Positions 1-7,307 of a DNA stretch of 8,233 bases are shown here, in pieces. This DNA is from Deltaproteobacteria bacterium (lineage in GTDB: Bacteria > Myxococcota_A > UBA9160 > SMWR01). Each line of letters opens with the position of its first letter. Within the stretch, counting starts at the first letter, position 1. The stretch lies in the NCBI GenBank assembly GCA_029261905.1, contig JAJDAM010000233.1, forward strand, positions 1-8,233. The letters run 5' to 3'. The notes beneath the pieces are model-generated. The model saw nothing but the letters and a program-made list of their open reading frames with translations. It did not search any database and was not told where the DNA came from. The position numbers and the translations under genes were made by a program.

Positions 1-915
1 GCGCCGATCGGCGTGATGGGCGACCACCCCCACCCGGCCGGGGAGTTCATGGCTTCGTACCGGTACGCGCGGATGCGAATGGATGGAAACCGCCGCGGCA
101 ACAACGGCCAGAGCCTGGGCGATGTACTGCAGGATTTTCCGGTTTCACCAAAAGACATGGACATGGAGATGCACATGCTCGGTCTGATGTACGCACCTAC
201 CGATTGGGTGACGTTGACCGCAATGATTCCGTACGTCGAACTCAGCATGGATCACGTGGTCAGGACCCGTCAGCGCTTTACGACGAAATCCGACGGTCCT
301 GGCGATCTCAAGCTCGGTGGTCTGTTCACGGTTTTCGAAAACGAAACCCACCACCTGCACTTGAATGCCGCGGTCAGTTTTCCGACCGGCCCCATTCGCG
401 AGGAGGACGGCTTGCCCTCCCCGATGGGGCTGATGGAAGGACGGCTCCCCTACCCGATGCAGATCGGATCCGGGACTTTCGATCTGCTTCCCGGCATGAC
501 CTACACGGGAAAGACGTCGTGGCTATCGTGGGGCACCCAGGCGATCGGGACGATTCGGTTGGACGAAAACAAGAACCACTATCGGCTGGGGAACCGAGTC
601 GACACGACCCTCTGGGTCGCTCACCCGCTGACGAAGTGGTTGAGTGCCTCGGCGCGCGTTGCGTGGCACTGGTGGGGCAACATCGACGGCAGCGACGACC
701 GGTTGAACGCCAACGCAGTGCCCACCGCGGACCCGAATCGGCGGGGCGGAAACCGGCTGGACCTGTTGGGTGGCGTCAATGTCATCGTGCCGCTCGGGCC
801 TCTCGGGGACCATCGTTTCGGAGCGGAAGCGGGATTCCCGATCCACCAGAGTCTCGATGGACCACAATTGGAGACCGATTGGCGGTTTTGGGTGGGATGG
901 CAGTACGCGTTCTGA
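1..915 (+). CDS. Outer-membrane beta-barrel protein (MetA-pathway/'transporter'-like), 5' end outside window
   Basis: The frame is open from base 1 (A-P-I-G-V-M-G-D-H) to TGA at 913-915, giving 304 visible residues. The GTG at 13 is probably not the start: the API-GVMGDH-H stretch is the usual beginning of the mature protein in this family, so a signal peptide should lie upstream of the window. The body alternates short amphipathic strands with turns, and it ends in W-Q-Y-A-F; a C-terminal aromatic residue is the usual outer-membrane barrel insertion signal. Family-like blocks are the SYRYARM segment near residue 20, FPTGPI near 127, the GSGTFDLLPG segment near 160 and LDGPQLETDW near the end. 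A Met/His-rich patch (DMDMEMHM, residues 52-59) is visible. The role is probably an outer-membrane channel or receptor; relatives are usually annotated only as 'transporter' and often lie near copper or metal genes (recalled knowledge, not tested). Substrate unknown. Confidence 0.8.
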   Translation, partial: APIGVMGDHPHPAGEFMASYRYARMRMDGNRRGNNGQSLGDVLQDFPVSPKDMDMEMHMLGLMYAPTDWVTLTAMIPYVELSMDHVVRTRQRFTTKSDGPGDLKLGGLFTVFENETHHLHLNAAVSFPTGPIREEDGLPSPMGLMEGRLPYPMQIGSGTFDLLPGMTYTGKTSWLSWGTQAIGTIRLDENKNHYRLGNRVDTTLWVAHPLTKWLSASARVAWHWWGNIDGSDDRLNANAVPTADPNRRGGNRLDLLGGVNVIVPLGPLGDHRFGAEAGFPIHQSLDGPQLETDWRFWVGWQYAF

Positions 916-943
916 CCAAAGCCCGTCGCATCGATTCCCAAGT

Positions 944-1047
944 CGATCGCGTACGTCTGCGACTGTCTCTGCCTAGCGAGCGGGTTCACTTTCGGTCGTA
1001 ATTCGGTCTGCCGGATCGAACGGCAGAACAAACGGCGTACGCGATCG
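944..1047. repeat. 12-bp inverted repeat with wide spacer
   Basis: CGATCGCGTACG at 944-955 is matched by its exact reverse complement CGTACGCGATCG at 1036-1047, with 80 nt between the arms. A smaller perfect hairpin lies inside the spacer. The arms are rich in GATCGC-type words, which are common in this GC-rich sequence, so chance is possible. It occupies most of the gap between the barrel gene and the GT-C operon. It could be a folded 3' UTR or terminator structure, or paired binding sites. Confidence 0.4.
1007..1027 (+). terminator. Possible hairpin terminator after the barrel gene
   Basis: TCTGCCG (1007-1013) and CGGCAGA (1021-1027) form a perfect 7-bp stem around a 7-nt loop, 92 nt after the barrel gene's stop. 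No T-run follows, so it is not a canonical intrinsic terminator. It could be a weak terminator, an mRNA 3'-end stabiliser, or chance. Confidence 0.3.
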
Positions 1048-1113
1048 CGGGCGTGTCGGTATCCAAACAGCCGGTGCCCTGCGACCGTTGTCCGGGGCGC
1101 CTAGACTCGGCAC

Positions 1114-3114
1114 GTGCAGACGACGGGTTCTAAAGATGCGGCGAGCCGGCCTTCGGGGTACGGCTCGAGGGGCCCCAGCTTCGCGATCGCCCTTGCGCTC
1201 GTCCTCGCAGTCGCCGCGGTTTATCTGCAGACTGCCGAGTTCGATCTGATTCGGTTCGACGATCGGCATTACGTGTCCGGCAGCGACCACCTGAACCACG
1301 GATTGAGCGCTGAAGGCATCCGATGGGCGTTTTCGGCGCCCTTCGCGTCGAATTATTTTCCGCTCACATTGATGTCGCACATGCTCGACCGCAGCCTGTT
1401 CGGAGCGGACTATGGAGCCCATCACCTCAGCAGCGTGGTGATTCACATGTTGAATTCTGTACTGCTGTTCGTCGTACTGACATCACTGACCGGTGCGCGA
1501 ACTCCGAGCGCGGTAGTCGCCGCGTTGTTCGCGGTACACCCGTTGAACGTCGAGTCGGTCGCCTGGATCGCCGAGCGCAAGAATGTATTGAGTACGACCT
1601 TCTGGATTCTGTCGATGGCCAGCTACGCCGCGTATGCGCGGCGCGGCGGTGTGCTCCGCTACCTCGGGACAGCGCTGCTCCTGGCCGCAGGGCTGCTCTC
1701 GAAGCCGATGTTGGTGACGTTGCCGCTGGTGTTCATGCTGCTGGATTACTGGCCGCTGCGTCGGATTCCATGGGGGCCGACGGATCCACACCAGGCAACG
1801 CCGTCGTGCGCGCCGCGATCGTTCGGTTTTCTCGTGCTGGAGAAGCTGCCGCTTCTCGCACTGTCGCTTGCCTCGAGTTGGATGACGCTCCAGGTGCAAC
1901 GCTCGACGGTGCGAGCGAGCGAGGCGATCGAGTGGTGGCAGCGCGGCGCGAATGCAAGTGTCGCGTACGTGCGGTATCTCGGGAAACTCGTGTGGCCCAG
2001 CGAGCTCACGATGCACTACCCACACCCTTATGCACCGGCCGCGGGCGGCACCGGGCTCGAGCTGTGGCAGGTGGTGGCTTCGGCTGCACTCCTGATCGTT
2101 CTATCGCTGGTCGCAACGCGGCGCCGCTATCTCACGGTGGGTTGGCTTTGGTTCGTCGGTACGTTGGTGCCGACGATCGGCATCGTACAGGTCGGAAATC
2201 AGGCACTCGCAGACCGTTATGCGTACGTTCCGGCGATTGGGGTTTTCATCGCCATCGTCTGGGCGTGCGCCGAAGGGGTCGCGAGAAACCGAGCCGCGAA
2301 GACGATCGCGGTGGTCGGTGGGGTGGTCGCATCGGCACTGCTCGCTCTCGGGGTGGCGTCGCATCAACAGGCGCACTACTGGCAGGATACGGTCACGCTG
2401 TTCGAACGAGTCGTCGATCTGATCCCACGCAACCCGAAGATCCGGTACAACCTGGCCAACGAATACCGTGCGCGTGGAGAGCTGGAGACAGCGATCGGTC
2501 ATTACCAGTTCGCGCTCGAGACAGATCCCGAAGCGCACAATCTGCGGATCAATCTCGCCAACTCGCTGAAGTCCGTCGGCAGGCTCGATGAGGCCGTGGA
2601 GATGTACGAGTCGGTATTGGCGCGCGAACCGAGAAGCGCGGTGGCCTACAACAACCTCGGCGCAACGCTACTCAGCCAAGGGAAAGTAGACGAGGCGATC
2701 ACTTCGCTTCGAACGGCGATCGCGATCGAGCCGATGCGCAACAGCGCACACATCAACCTGGCCGATGCACTTTCGCAAAAGGGAGATACTGAGGGTGCGG
2801 CTCGACACTACATGAATGCGATTCAGGCCGGTTCGACACGGACGAGCACATGGAGAAAACTGGGCGCGGCGCTGGTTGCAGACGGTCGGCCCGACGATGC
2901 GCTGCTCGTCTACCGGCAGACGGTGGTCATGCATCCGGATGATGCGGAGGCACACAACGCGCTGGGTGAGCTTCTGCTCGATCGCGGCGAGTCCGAATCC
3001 GCGCTCGAGGCGTTCCGAGAAGCCTTGCGCGCGGATCCACAGCTCGATCCCGCGCGCACGAACCTCGAGCGCGCGCAGACCCCTTCAGCGGGTGATGTGA
3101 ATCTACCCGAATGA
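1114..3114 (+). CDS. TMTC-like polytopic GT-C glycosyltransferase-type protein with six C-terminal TPRs
   Basis: 666 residues from GTG. An in-frame TAG at 1102-1104 and no other nearby start make this GTG the only sensible choice; no Shine-Dalgarno is visible. Residues 1 to about 425 form a polytopic membrane domain. The first segment (about 23-40) is followed by a loop with the acidic pair D49-D50 in FDDRHYV, placed as in GT-C enzymes that use polyprenyl-phosphate sugars. Family blocks HPLNVESVAWIAERKN (142-157) and DRYAYVP (367-373) are present. Residues 441-644 divide exactly into six 34-residue TPRs, each with the expected small/aromatic pattern and an N/D-P-type junction. The order (GT-C core, then TPRs) is that of animal TMTC O-mannosyltransferases and of many uncharacterised bacterial proteins. 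The inferred role is sugar transfer at the outer face of the inner membrane, with the TPRs binding an acceptor or partner. Its stop overlaps the next gene's start (ATGA), so the two are translationally coupled. Sugar and acceptor unknown. Confidence 0.85.
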   Translation: MQTTGSKDAASRPSGYGSRGPSFAIALALVLAVAAVYLQTAEFDLIRFDDRHYVSGSDHLNHGLSAEGIRWAFSAPFASNYFPLTLMSHMLDRSLFGADYGAHHLSSVVIHMLNSVLLFVVLTSLTGARTPSAVVAALFAVHPLNVESVAWIAERKNVLSTTFWILSMASYAAYARRGGVLRYLGTALLLAAGLLSKPMLVTLPLVFMLLDYWPLRRIPWGPTDPHQATPSCAPRSFGFLVLEKLPLLALSLASSWMTLQVQRSTVRASEAIEWWQRGANASVAYVRYLGKLVWPSELTMHYPHPYAPAAGGTGLELWQVVASAALLIVLSLVATRRRYLTVGWLWFVGTLVPTIGIVQVGNQALADRYAYVPAIGVFIAIVWACAEGVARNRAAKTIAVVGGVVASALLALGVASHQQAHYWQDTVTLFERVVDLIPRNPKIRYNLANEYRARGELETAIGHYQFALETDPEAHNLRINLANSLKSVGRLDEAVEMYESVLAREPRSAVAYNNLGATLLSQGKVDEAITSLRTAIAIEPMRNSAHINLADALSQKGDTEGAARHYMNAIQAGSTRTSTWRKLGAALVADGRPDDALLVYRQTVVMHPDDAEAHNALGELLLDRGESESALEAFREALRADPQLDPARTNLERAQTPSAGDVNLPE

Positions 3115-5309
3115 GTGAATCCGCCTCGTTCGATTCCGCCAGGATCCCGAGCTCGCGACTGTTCTCGGGCGCGGCTTTCGTCGCGATGTTGTGCGGCGTA
3201 GTCGCCGTGTACTTCCCGCCTTCGCTGTGGGACGGTGACACCACGTTGCACGGGATGGATTTCTGGGCCCTGCATTTGCGGCGGATCGAGTTCGTCCACG
3301 AACTCGGGTCGTCCGGATCGTTCTCGGGCTGGTACCCGCGTGAGCTGTTGGGGACGCCATTCTGGTCGAACCTGCAGAACTTCCCGTGGATTCCGACCCG
3401 ATTGATGATCCTGGCGATCGATCCAGTGTTCTCGTTCACGGTTGGTGTAAACCTCTCCGCGTTGTTGGCCGCGGCATTCACCTATCTCTACGGCCGGATC
3501 ATCGGCTGGAATCCCGCAGCCTCGGCTCTCGCCGGGTGGACGTTTGCGTGTGCGGGTTTCTATGCGGCGCGGGTCACGGTCGGACATCTTCCGCTGCTCG
3601 AAGCGTATCCGGCACTTCCGATGCTGCTGTGGTTGGCAGAGCGATCCATGCGCAGTGGGCAACGATCCTCTGCACTGCTCGCGTTGGCGGTAGGCACTGC
3701 GTTCACGGTGTTGGCGGGTCATCCACAATTGCCCGCCTATGCGGTTGCGACGACGTGTGCCTATTTGCTGTGGATGGCGGCTGCGCGGGGCGAGTGGAGT
3801 GATTCGTTCCGCCCGGTCGGCGCAATCGTTCTGGGTGCGGCCGCCACGCTGGTGGTCTGGTGGCCCATGCTCAGCCTGCTCGGCCGCAGCACCCGGACGC
3901 TGCCACTGGCAGCCGCACAAAACGATCTGGTGTTTCCGTACGAGCGGCTCTTGTCGTTGCTGGCGCCGTGGGTGGACGGCTGGCCATCGGCCGTGCACCG
4001 CAGCCCGGCGGAGCCGTTCGTCGGATTCCCCGGTACCGCGTATTTCTGGGACACCTACGCGTACGTCGGTGTCGTTCCGTGGTTGGCCGTGGTGATTGGA
4101 TTGCTGGCCTGGGGGCTGAATGGATGGCTGAATGGATGGCTGAGTCGAGGGCTGAATCGGACGAAGGCGCCAACTGGAAGCCGTTCACGACATTCGACGG
4201 ATCACCGGCTGCGATTCATCGCCGTGTTGGGTGTCGCGTCGTTGTTTCTCGCGCTTCCGGTCGTCGAGACGCTCGGCGAATGGATTCCCGGCACCTATCT
4301 GCGCAGCCCGGCGCGACTGCTCTACTTGACCACCTTCGCGTTGTGCATCGCTCTGGGCGCTGGATGTCAGGCGTTGCTGCAGTCGGGTTGGACGCGAAGT
4401 GCGCCGCTGCGCATTGCGGCGACAATCGTCCTCGCAGCGATTCACATCGGCGATCTGTTCCTCCACGATCAACCGTTTCTCTACGCGCGTCCGCGAACGC
4501 TGCGGAGCATGCCGACCGCGATGCCCATCTTCGAAGAACATCTGGGTGCCGAGAGAATGGCCGTCGACTACAACCTTTCACTCGATTTCAATCGTCGCTT
4601 CGATGACGTGGGTTTTTTCGACTCGATCATTCTCGCGCGCCCCTATCGCGCGCTGCTCGCGATGGCACAAATGCCTTCCGACACCAACGTGCAGGACATT
4701 CGGGGCTCGGCGCTGCCTGCGACAGCGCTCGCGAACCTGGGGGTGCGCTTCATCGTCACCAGTCGAAACCGCACAGACCTGCCACTCTTTGGTCGAGAGC
4801 GTTACTCGGTCTATGTCATTCCGAACCCTGTGGCACGCGTAGCGTTCTTCGACACAGCGCAGGTCTCTTATCTGGCGGAGCCGTCGATGCTCGATCGACT
4901 CGCCAGCGACGGGTTCGACCTGGGAAGCGCGATGATGCTCGAACCGCCTCGCACGCGGGACGGCGAGGGGGCCGCACCGCTGGGCGTAGGCGACGTCGAG
5001 GCGTTGGCCGAGTATTCGCGCCCCGCACCCGATCGAATCGCGATCCAGGCGGTTGCACCGCGTGCGGGCTTCGTTCGAGTGCTCGAGAGTTGGGATCCAG
5101 GGTGGACCGCAACAGTCGATGGTCAGGCGGTGCCGGTATTGAGGTCCGACAGCTTCGTGATGGCGGTTGCCGTCGCCGCAGGGCCACACGAAATCGAGTG
5201 GCGCTACGCGACGCCTGGCTTTGCGGCCGGCGCAGCGGGTTCACTGTTGAGCGTAGTGTCGCTCATCGGGTTGTTGTGTTGGAATGTACGCCGGCCGATC
5301 CAGCGCTGA
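3111..5309 (+). CDS. YfhO-like polytopic membrane protein, probable GT-C glycosyltransferase
   Basis: 732 residues from the ATG within the ATGA overlap. A GGTGA about 15 nt upstream is too distant for a good ribosome site, so coupling to the preceding gene is the likely route of initiation. There are roughly eleven membrane segments, the first at about 19-36, followed by an acidic loop (D41, D43, D50) and a G-W-Y-P segment (73-76). Further YfhO-type blocks are GHPQLPAY (203-210) and LRSPARLL (397-404). A large soluble domain covers about 455-695. It contains the late beta-rich block E659-S-W-D-P-G-W followed by T-V-D-G, typical of YfhO proteins, and a final membrane helix lies near 702-722. 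Firmicute YfhO/GtlB proteins take part in lipoteichoic acid glycosylation (established); a Gram-negative homologue must have a different acceptor (inference). Residues 336-351 carry a tandem-repeat insertion. The tail ends in basic residues. Confidence 0.82.
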   Translation: MSESASFDSARIPSSRLFSGAAFVAMLCGVVAVYFPPSLWDGDTTLHGMDFWALHLRRIEFVHELGSSGSFSGWYPRELLGTPFWSNLQNFPWIPTRLMILAIDPVFSFTVGVNLSALLAAAFTYLYGRIIGWNPAASALAGWTFACAGFYAARVTVGHLPLLEAYPALPMLLWLAERSMRSGQRSSALLALAVGTAFTVLAGHPQLPAYAVATTCAYLLWMAAARGEWSDSFRPVGAIVLGAAATLVVWWPMLSLLGRSTRTLPLAAAQNDLVFPYERLLSLLAPWVDGWPSAVHRSPAEPFVGFPGTAYFWDTYAYVGVVPWLAVVIGLLAWGLNGWLNGWLSRGLNRTKAPTGSRSRHSTDHRLRFIAVLGVASLFLALPVVETLGEWIPGTYLRSPARLLYLTTFALCIALGAGCQALLQSGWTRSAPLRIAATIVLAAIHIGDLFLHDQPFLYARPRTLRSMPTAMPIFEEHLGAERMAVDYNLSLDFNRRFDDVGFFDSIILARPYRALLAMAQMPSDTNVQDIRGSALPATALANLGVRFIVTSRNRTDLPLFGRERYSVYVIPNPVARVAFFDTAQVSYLAEPSMLDRLASDGFDLGSAMMLEPPRTRDGEGAAPLGVGDVEALAEYSRPAPDRIAIQAVAPRAGFVRVLESWDPGWTATVDGQAVPVLRSDSFVMAVAVAAGPHEIEWRYATPGFAAGAAGSLLSVVSLIGLLCWNVRRPIQR
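4115..4162 (+). repeat. In-frame 12-nt tandem repeat, four units
   Basis: Two perfect copies of GCTGAATGGATG (4115-4126, 4127-4138) are followed by two diverged copies (4139-4150 GCTGAGTCGAGG, 4151-4162 GCTGAATCGGAC). The unit is a multiple of three, so the YfhO-like frame is kept. It encodes LNGWLNGWLSRGLNRT (residues 336-351), at the end of a membrane helix and the start of a basic loop. This looks like recent slippage expansion that later partly diverged. Confidence 0.85.
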
Positions 5310-5344
5310 TCCAGTCGGGGCGATGCCACTGGCAGCCTGCTCGG
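5310..5344. other. Short convergent intergenic gap
   Basis: The YfhO-like gene (plus) and the sterol-desaturase-like gene (minus) face each other across 35 bp. The only symmetry seen is TGCCACTGGCA (5324-5334), too small a stem to call a terminator, and there is no T-run on either strand. Transcripts from the two sides may overlap at their 3' ends. Confidence 0.5.
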
Positions 5345-6463
5345 TCATGGCGCGCGATCTGGCTCCGTTTCGGCGGTGTTGGCAAACGGTGCAACGAGGT
5401 GCGCGAACCAGTTGTCCGGAATCGGGTCGCCATCGATCCCGTACGTTCGCGGCCAGCGCGCCGGTCGATGCAGCGTGCCGAACAACCAATCGATCACCGG
5501 CAGGTGTACCGCGAAGTTTCGGTCGATCGCATCTGGCTCCGCCGTGTGATGCCAGTGGTGATAGAAGGGCGTTGCGAACAACCATTCGAGCTTTCCGAAC
5601 CGCCAGTCCACGTTCGCGTGGATCAACACGGCCTGGAACGAAACCAACACGACGTACGTGGTCATCGCCGCATCCGAAAAGCCGGCGACGAACAGCGGGA
5701 CGAAGCTCACCGCGCGGGTGATGACGATATCGACGAGGTGCAGCCGCGAGCCGGCCAGCCAATCGAGCTGTGAACTCGAATGGTGGATCCGGTGGAATCG
5801 CCACAGCCAGCTCGAGCTGTGAGCGAAGCGATGGATCCAGTATTGGAACAGATCGGCGAGGAACGCGGCTTCGAGGACCTGTAGCGCGATGGGTTGTCCG
5901 CGGACGGCGGTGCGGAATTCCGCCGACACCACCCACCCGAACAGTGCAGCCGCGGGAGCCATCGTCAGCAGGACGGTCCCCTGGACCAGCAAGTGACTGA
6001 CGAAGAAATGGGCGAGATCGGTACGGAATCCGCGACGCAAGATCGGTTGGGCTCGGTGCAGACTGAACGCGCGCTCGAGTGGCACGAAGAGGACCGCGAG
6101 CAGCAGTAAATCGAGAACGAACCAATCGAGACCGAGGTAGCGGGCCTGCGCGCCTGGATCGTGAGTCTCGACCCAGGCGCCTCCGAGGCCAATGGCCGCC
6201 GCAGTAGAAGTCAGACCCAGCACCGGCAGCAGTCGGGACCGGCTGAGGGCGAAGCTGATCAGCGAGGCCGTCAGGCTGATCAGAATCGAGACGAACAGTA
6301 CGCCGCGCAGCAGCGGCACGGGGTATACCGCTCGCAGGTCCGGTGTGGTCAGCAGTTCCGGGAATCGGAAGCACAGGACTGCGAGCAGCGAGAGCGCACC
6401 CAACGCCATCGCAATGACGCCGCTGATCTTCCCGTCGCCGAATCGAAGCTCGCGATCGCTCAC
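5345..6463 (-). CDS. Sterol desaturase / fatty acid hydroxylase superfamily membrane di-iron enzyme
   Basis: 372 residues from GTG (bases 6463-6461), 22 nt after the TetR gene's stop; a weak GAAG lies about 8 nt upstream. The C-terminal half holds the histidine clusters of the superfamily: H211-x3-H215, H224-x2-H227-H228, H282 in IHANVDW, and H302-H303-W-H305-H306. These are followed by R-N-F (315-317) and D-W-L-F-G-T-L-H (325-332). They coordinate the non-heme di-iron centre, so the catalytic set looks intact. The N-terminal third (about residues 12-130) adds several hydrophobic segments before the catalytic domain, making it longer than a minimal desaturase. It should be an integral inner-membrane O2-dependent hydroxylase or desaturase acting on a lipid, sterol, carotenoid or alkyl substrate; the sequence does not say which. 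Co-orientation and spacing suggest co-transcription with the upstream TetR regulator, possibly in the same regulon as the divergent P450. Confidence 0.88.
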   Translation of the reverse strand: MSDRELRFGDGKISGVIAMALGALSLLAVLCFRFPELLTTPDLRAVYPVPLLRGVLFVSILISLTASLISFALSRSRLLPVLGLTSTAAAIGLGGAWVETHDPGAQARYLGLDWFVLDLLLLAVLFVPLERAFSLHRAQPILRRGFRTDLAHFFVSHLLVQGTVLLTMAPAAALFGWVVSAEFRTAVRGQPIALQVLEAAFLADLFQYWIHRFAHSSSWLWRFHRIHHSSSQLDWLAGSRLHLVDIVITRAVSFVPLFVAGFSDAAMTTYVVLVSFQAVLIHANVDWRFGKLEWLFATPFYHHWHHTAEPDAIDRNFAVHLPVIDWLFGTLHRPARWPRTYGIDGDPIPDNWFAHLVAPFANTAETEPDRAP

Positions 6464-6485
6464 GTGCGCGTCTTCGCTGACGGCA

Positions 6486-7079
6486 TCAAGGGCGGGGGGC
6501 GATCCCTCGTAGTGCCATTTCCACCGCCGGCCCCACCATCTTCGGGCTCACGCGGCGGCCCTTGAAAAACAGCGTGACGGCAATCGGTCCGACGATCAGG
6601 TCCGCTGCCAGATCCAGAGCGAGGTCCGGTGCCAGCTCGCCACGTGCGACTCCGCGCTCGAGTGCGTGAATCAGCGGCTGCCGGCGACCTGTGATCACCG
6701 GATCGAACAGCTCGGACAACTCGGAACTCACGGCGCGTTCGCCCGCCAGGCTCGGCAATACCGTCGCCAACGGTGTCGAGTAAAAGCTCTGCAGATAGTT
6801 GCGCAACATCTTGGTCAGATCTTCGACGAGATTTCCGGTGTCGACTTCCTCGAGTCCGGGCAGCTGGCCAAACGCTTCGACGACCAGCGGCAATTTGGAA
6901 GGCCAGCGTCGATAGATGGTCGCCTTGCCCACGCGCGCGCGCGTGGCGACACCCTCGACCGTCAACGCCGAAAACCCCACTTCGCCCAACATCTCGAGCG
7001 TGGCATCGAGAATCGACTGGTGGGCTTCCTCGCTGCGGGGGCGGCCCGCGCTGGTGCCGGCCGGATCGTTTCCGCTCAT
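6486..7079 (-). CDS. TetR/AcrR-family transcriptional regulator
   Basis: 197 residues from the ATG at 7079-7077 (M-S-G-N-D-P), ending in TGA at 6488-6486. The frame stays open upstream to 7274, but the extra 65 residues are low-complexity, Arg/Gly/Ser/Pro-rich and unlike a TetR N-terminus. The chosen start gives G-R-P-R-S-E-E at residues 12-18, the usual beginning of this subgroup, and a normal family length. A purine-rich GGGG-TT-GGAG stretch precedes it, although the GGAG abuts the ATG. The helix-turn-helix covers about residues 39-59, including VGKATIYRRWPSK (50-62), the classic TetR recognition-helix segment. The rest is an all-helical ligand-binding and dimerisation domain resembling TetR_C_11. 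Probably a repressor of the divergent P450 and of its own operon with the downstream desaturase-like gene, released by a hydrophobic ligand (inference from position). Confidence 0.88.
   Translation of the reverse strand: MSGNDPAGTSAGRPRSEEAHQSILDATLEMLGEVGFSALTVEGVATRARVGKATIYRRWPSKLPLVVEAFGQLPGLEEVDTGNLVEDLTKMLRNYLQSFYSTPLATVLPSLAGERAVSSELSELFDPVITGRRQPLIHALERGVARGELAPDLALDLAADLIVGPIAVTLFFKGRRVSPKMVGPAVEMALRGIAPRP
6929..6946. repeat. 18-bp perfect CG-rich palindrome
   Basis: CCACGCGCGCGCGCGTGG is self-complementary over all 18 bases, and 14 of them are alternating purine-pyrimidine. It lies within the TetR gene over the codons for the turn of the helix-turn-helix (T-R-A-R-V-G). It is compatible with left-handed or cruciform DNA under supercoiling, but codon use in a GC-rich gene explains it well enough. 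Confidence 0.6.
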
Positions 7080-7234
7080 CTCCAACCCCGTGCGGAGAGG
7101 CGACCATCCATTTCGCGTCCGCTGTCGGATGTACGAACGCCCGCGCCGATCGATTGACCGCGAAGTCGCATGGAGGCTCCTCGCTGGGCGGGTCTCGAGG
7201 ACCGCCGTGTGTGGGGCGTTTCGCCCGGGGTCTC

Positions 7235-7249
7235 GACCTGATCCAGGTC
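7235..7249. promoter_or_regulatory. Secondary palindrome, possible protein-binding site
   Basis: GACCTG-ATC-CAGGTC is a perfect 6-bp inverted repeat with a 3-bp centre. It lies inside the divergent control region, about 75 bp from the main operator-like palindrome and unrelated to it in sequence. It could bind a second regulator or form a small hairpin in the TetR leader; chance is also possible. Confidence 0.3.
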
Positions 7250-7307
7250 CTCCCGAATCGGGCGGTGATGTCAATCCTCAGGATCACGCGTTCTCGGGCC
7301 AACTTTC

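Noticed and set aside
204..1001. Long plus-strand open frame of 265 codons overlapping the barrel gene
   Set aside because: Out-of-frame shadow of the barrel gene in GC-rich DNA: Arg/Ser/Pro/His-rich translation with no recognisable domain.
1323..2591. 422-codon plus-strand frame inside the TPR/GT-C gene
   Set aside because: Arg-rich shadow frame. The overlapping frame has clear membrane segments, family motifs and six exact 34-residue TPRs.
2910..3998. 362-codon minus-strand frame opposite the operon
   Set aside because: Gln/Arg/Pro-rich antisense shadow that spans the junction of two well-supported genes and has no domain.
5324..5334. TGCCACTGGCA as a bidirectional terminator between the convergent genes
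   Set aside because: With a realistic loop the stem is only 4 bp, and no T-run follows on either strand.
5241..6374. 377-codon minus-strand frame overlapping the desaturase-like gene
   Set aside because: Arg/Pro/Ala-rich shadow. The alternative frame holds every histidine cluster of the di-iron family.
7080..7274. 65-residue N-terminal extension of the TetR protein
   Set aside because: It is low-complexity and Arg/Gly/Ser-rich, has no family resemblance, and would give 262 residues where about 200 is normal. The ATG at 7079 gives a standard TetR N-terminus.
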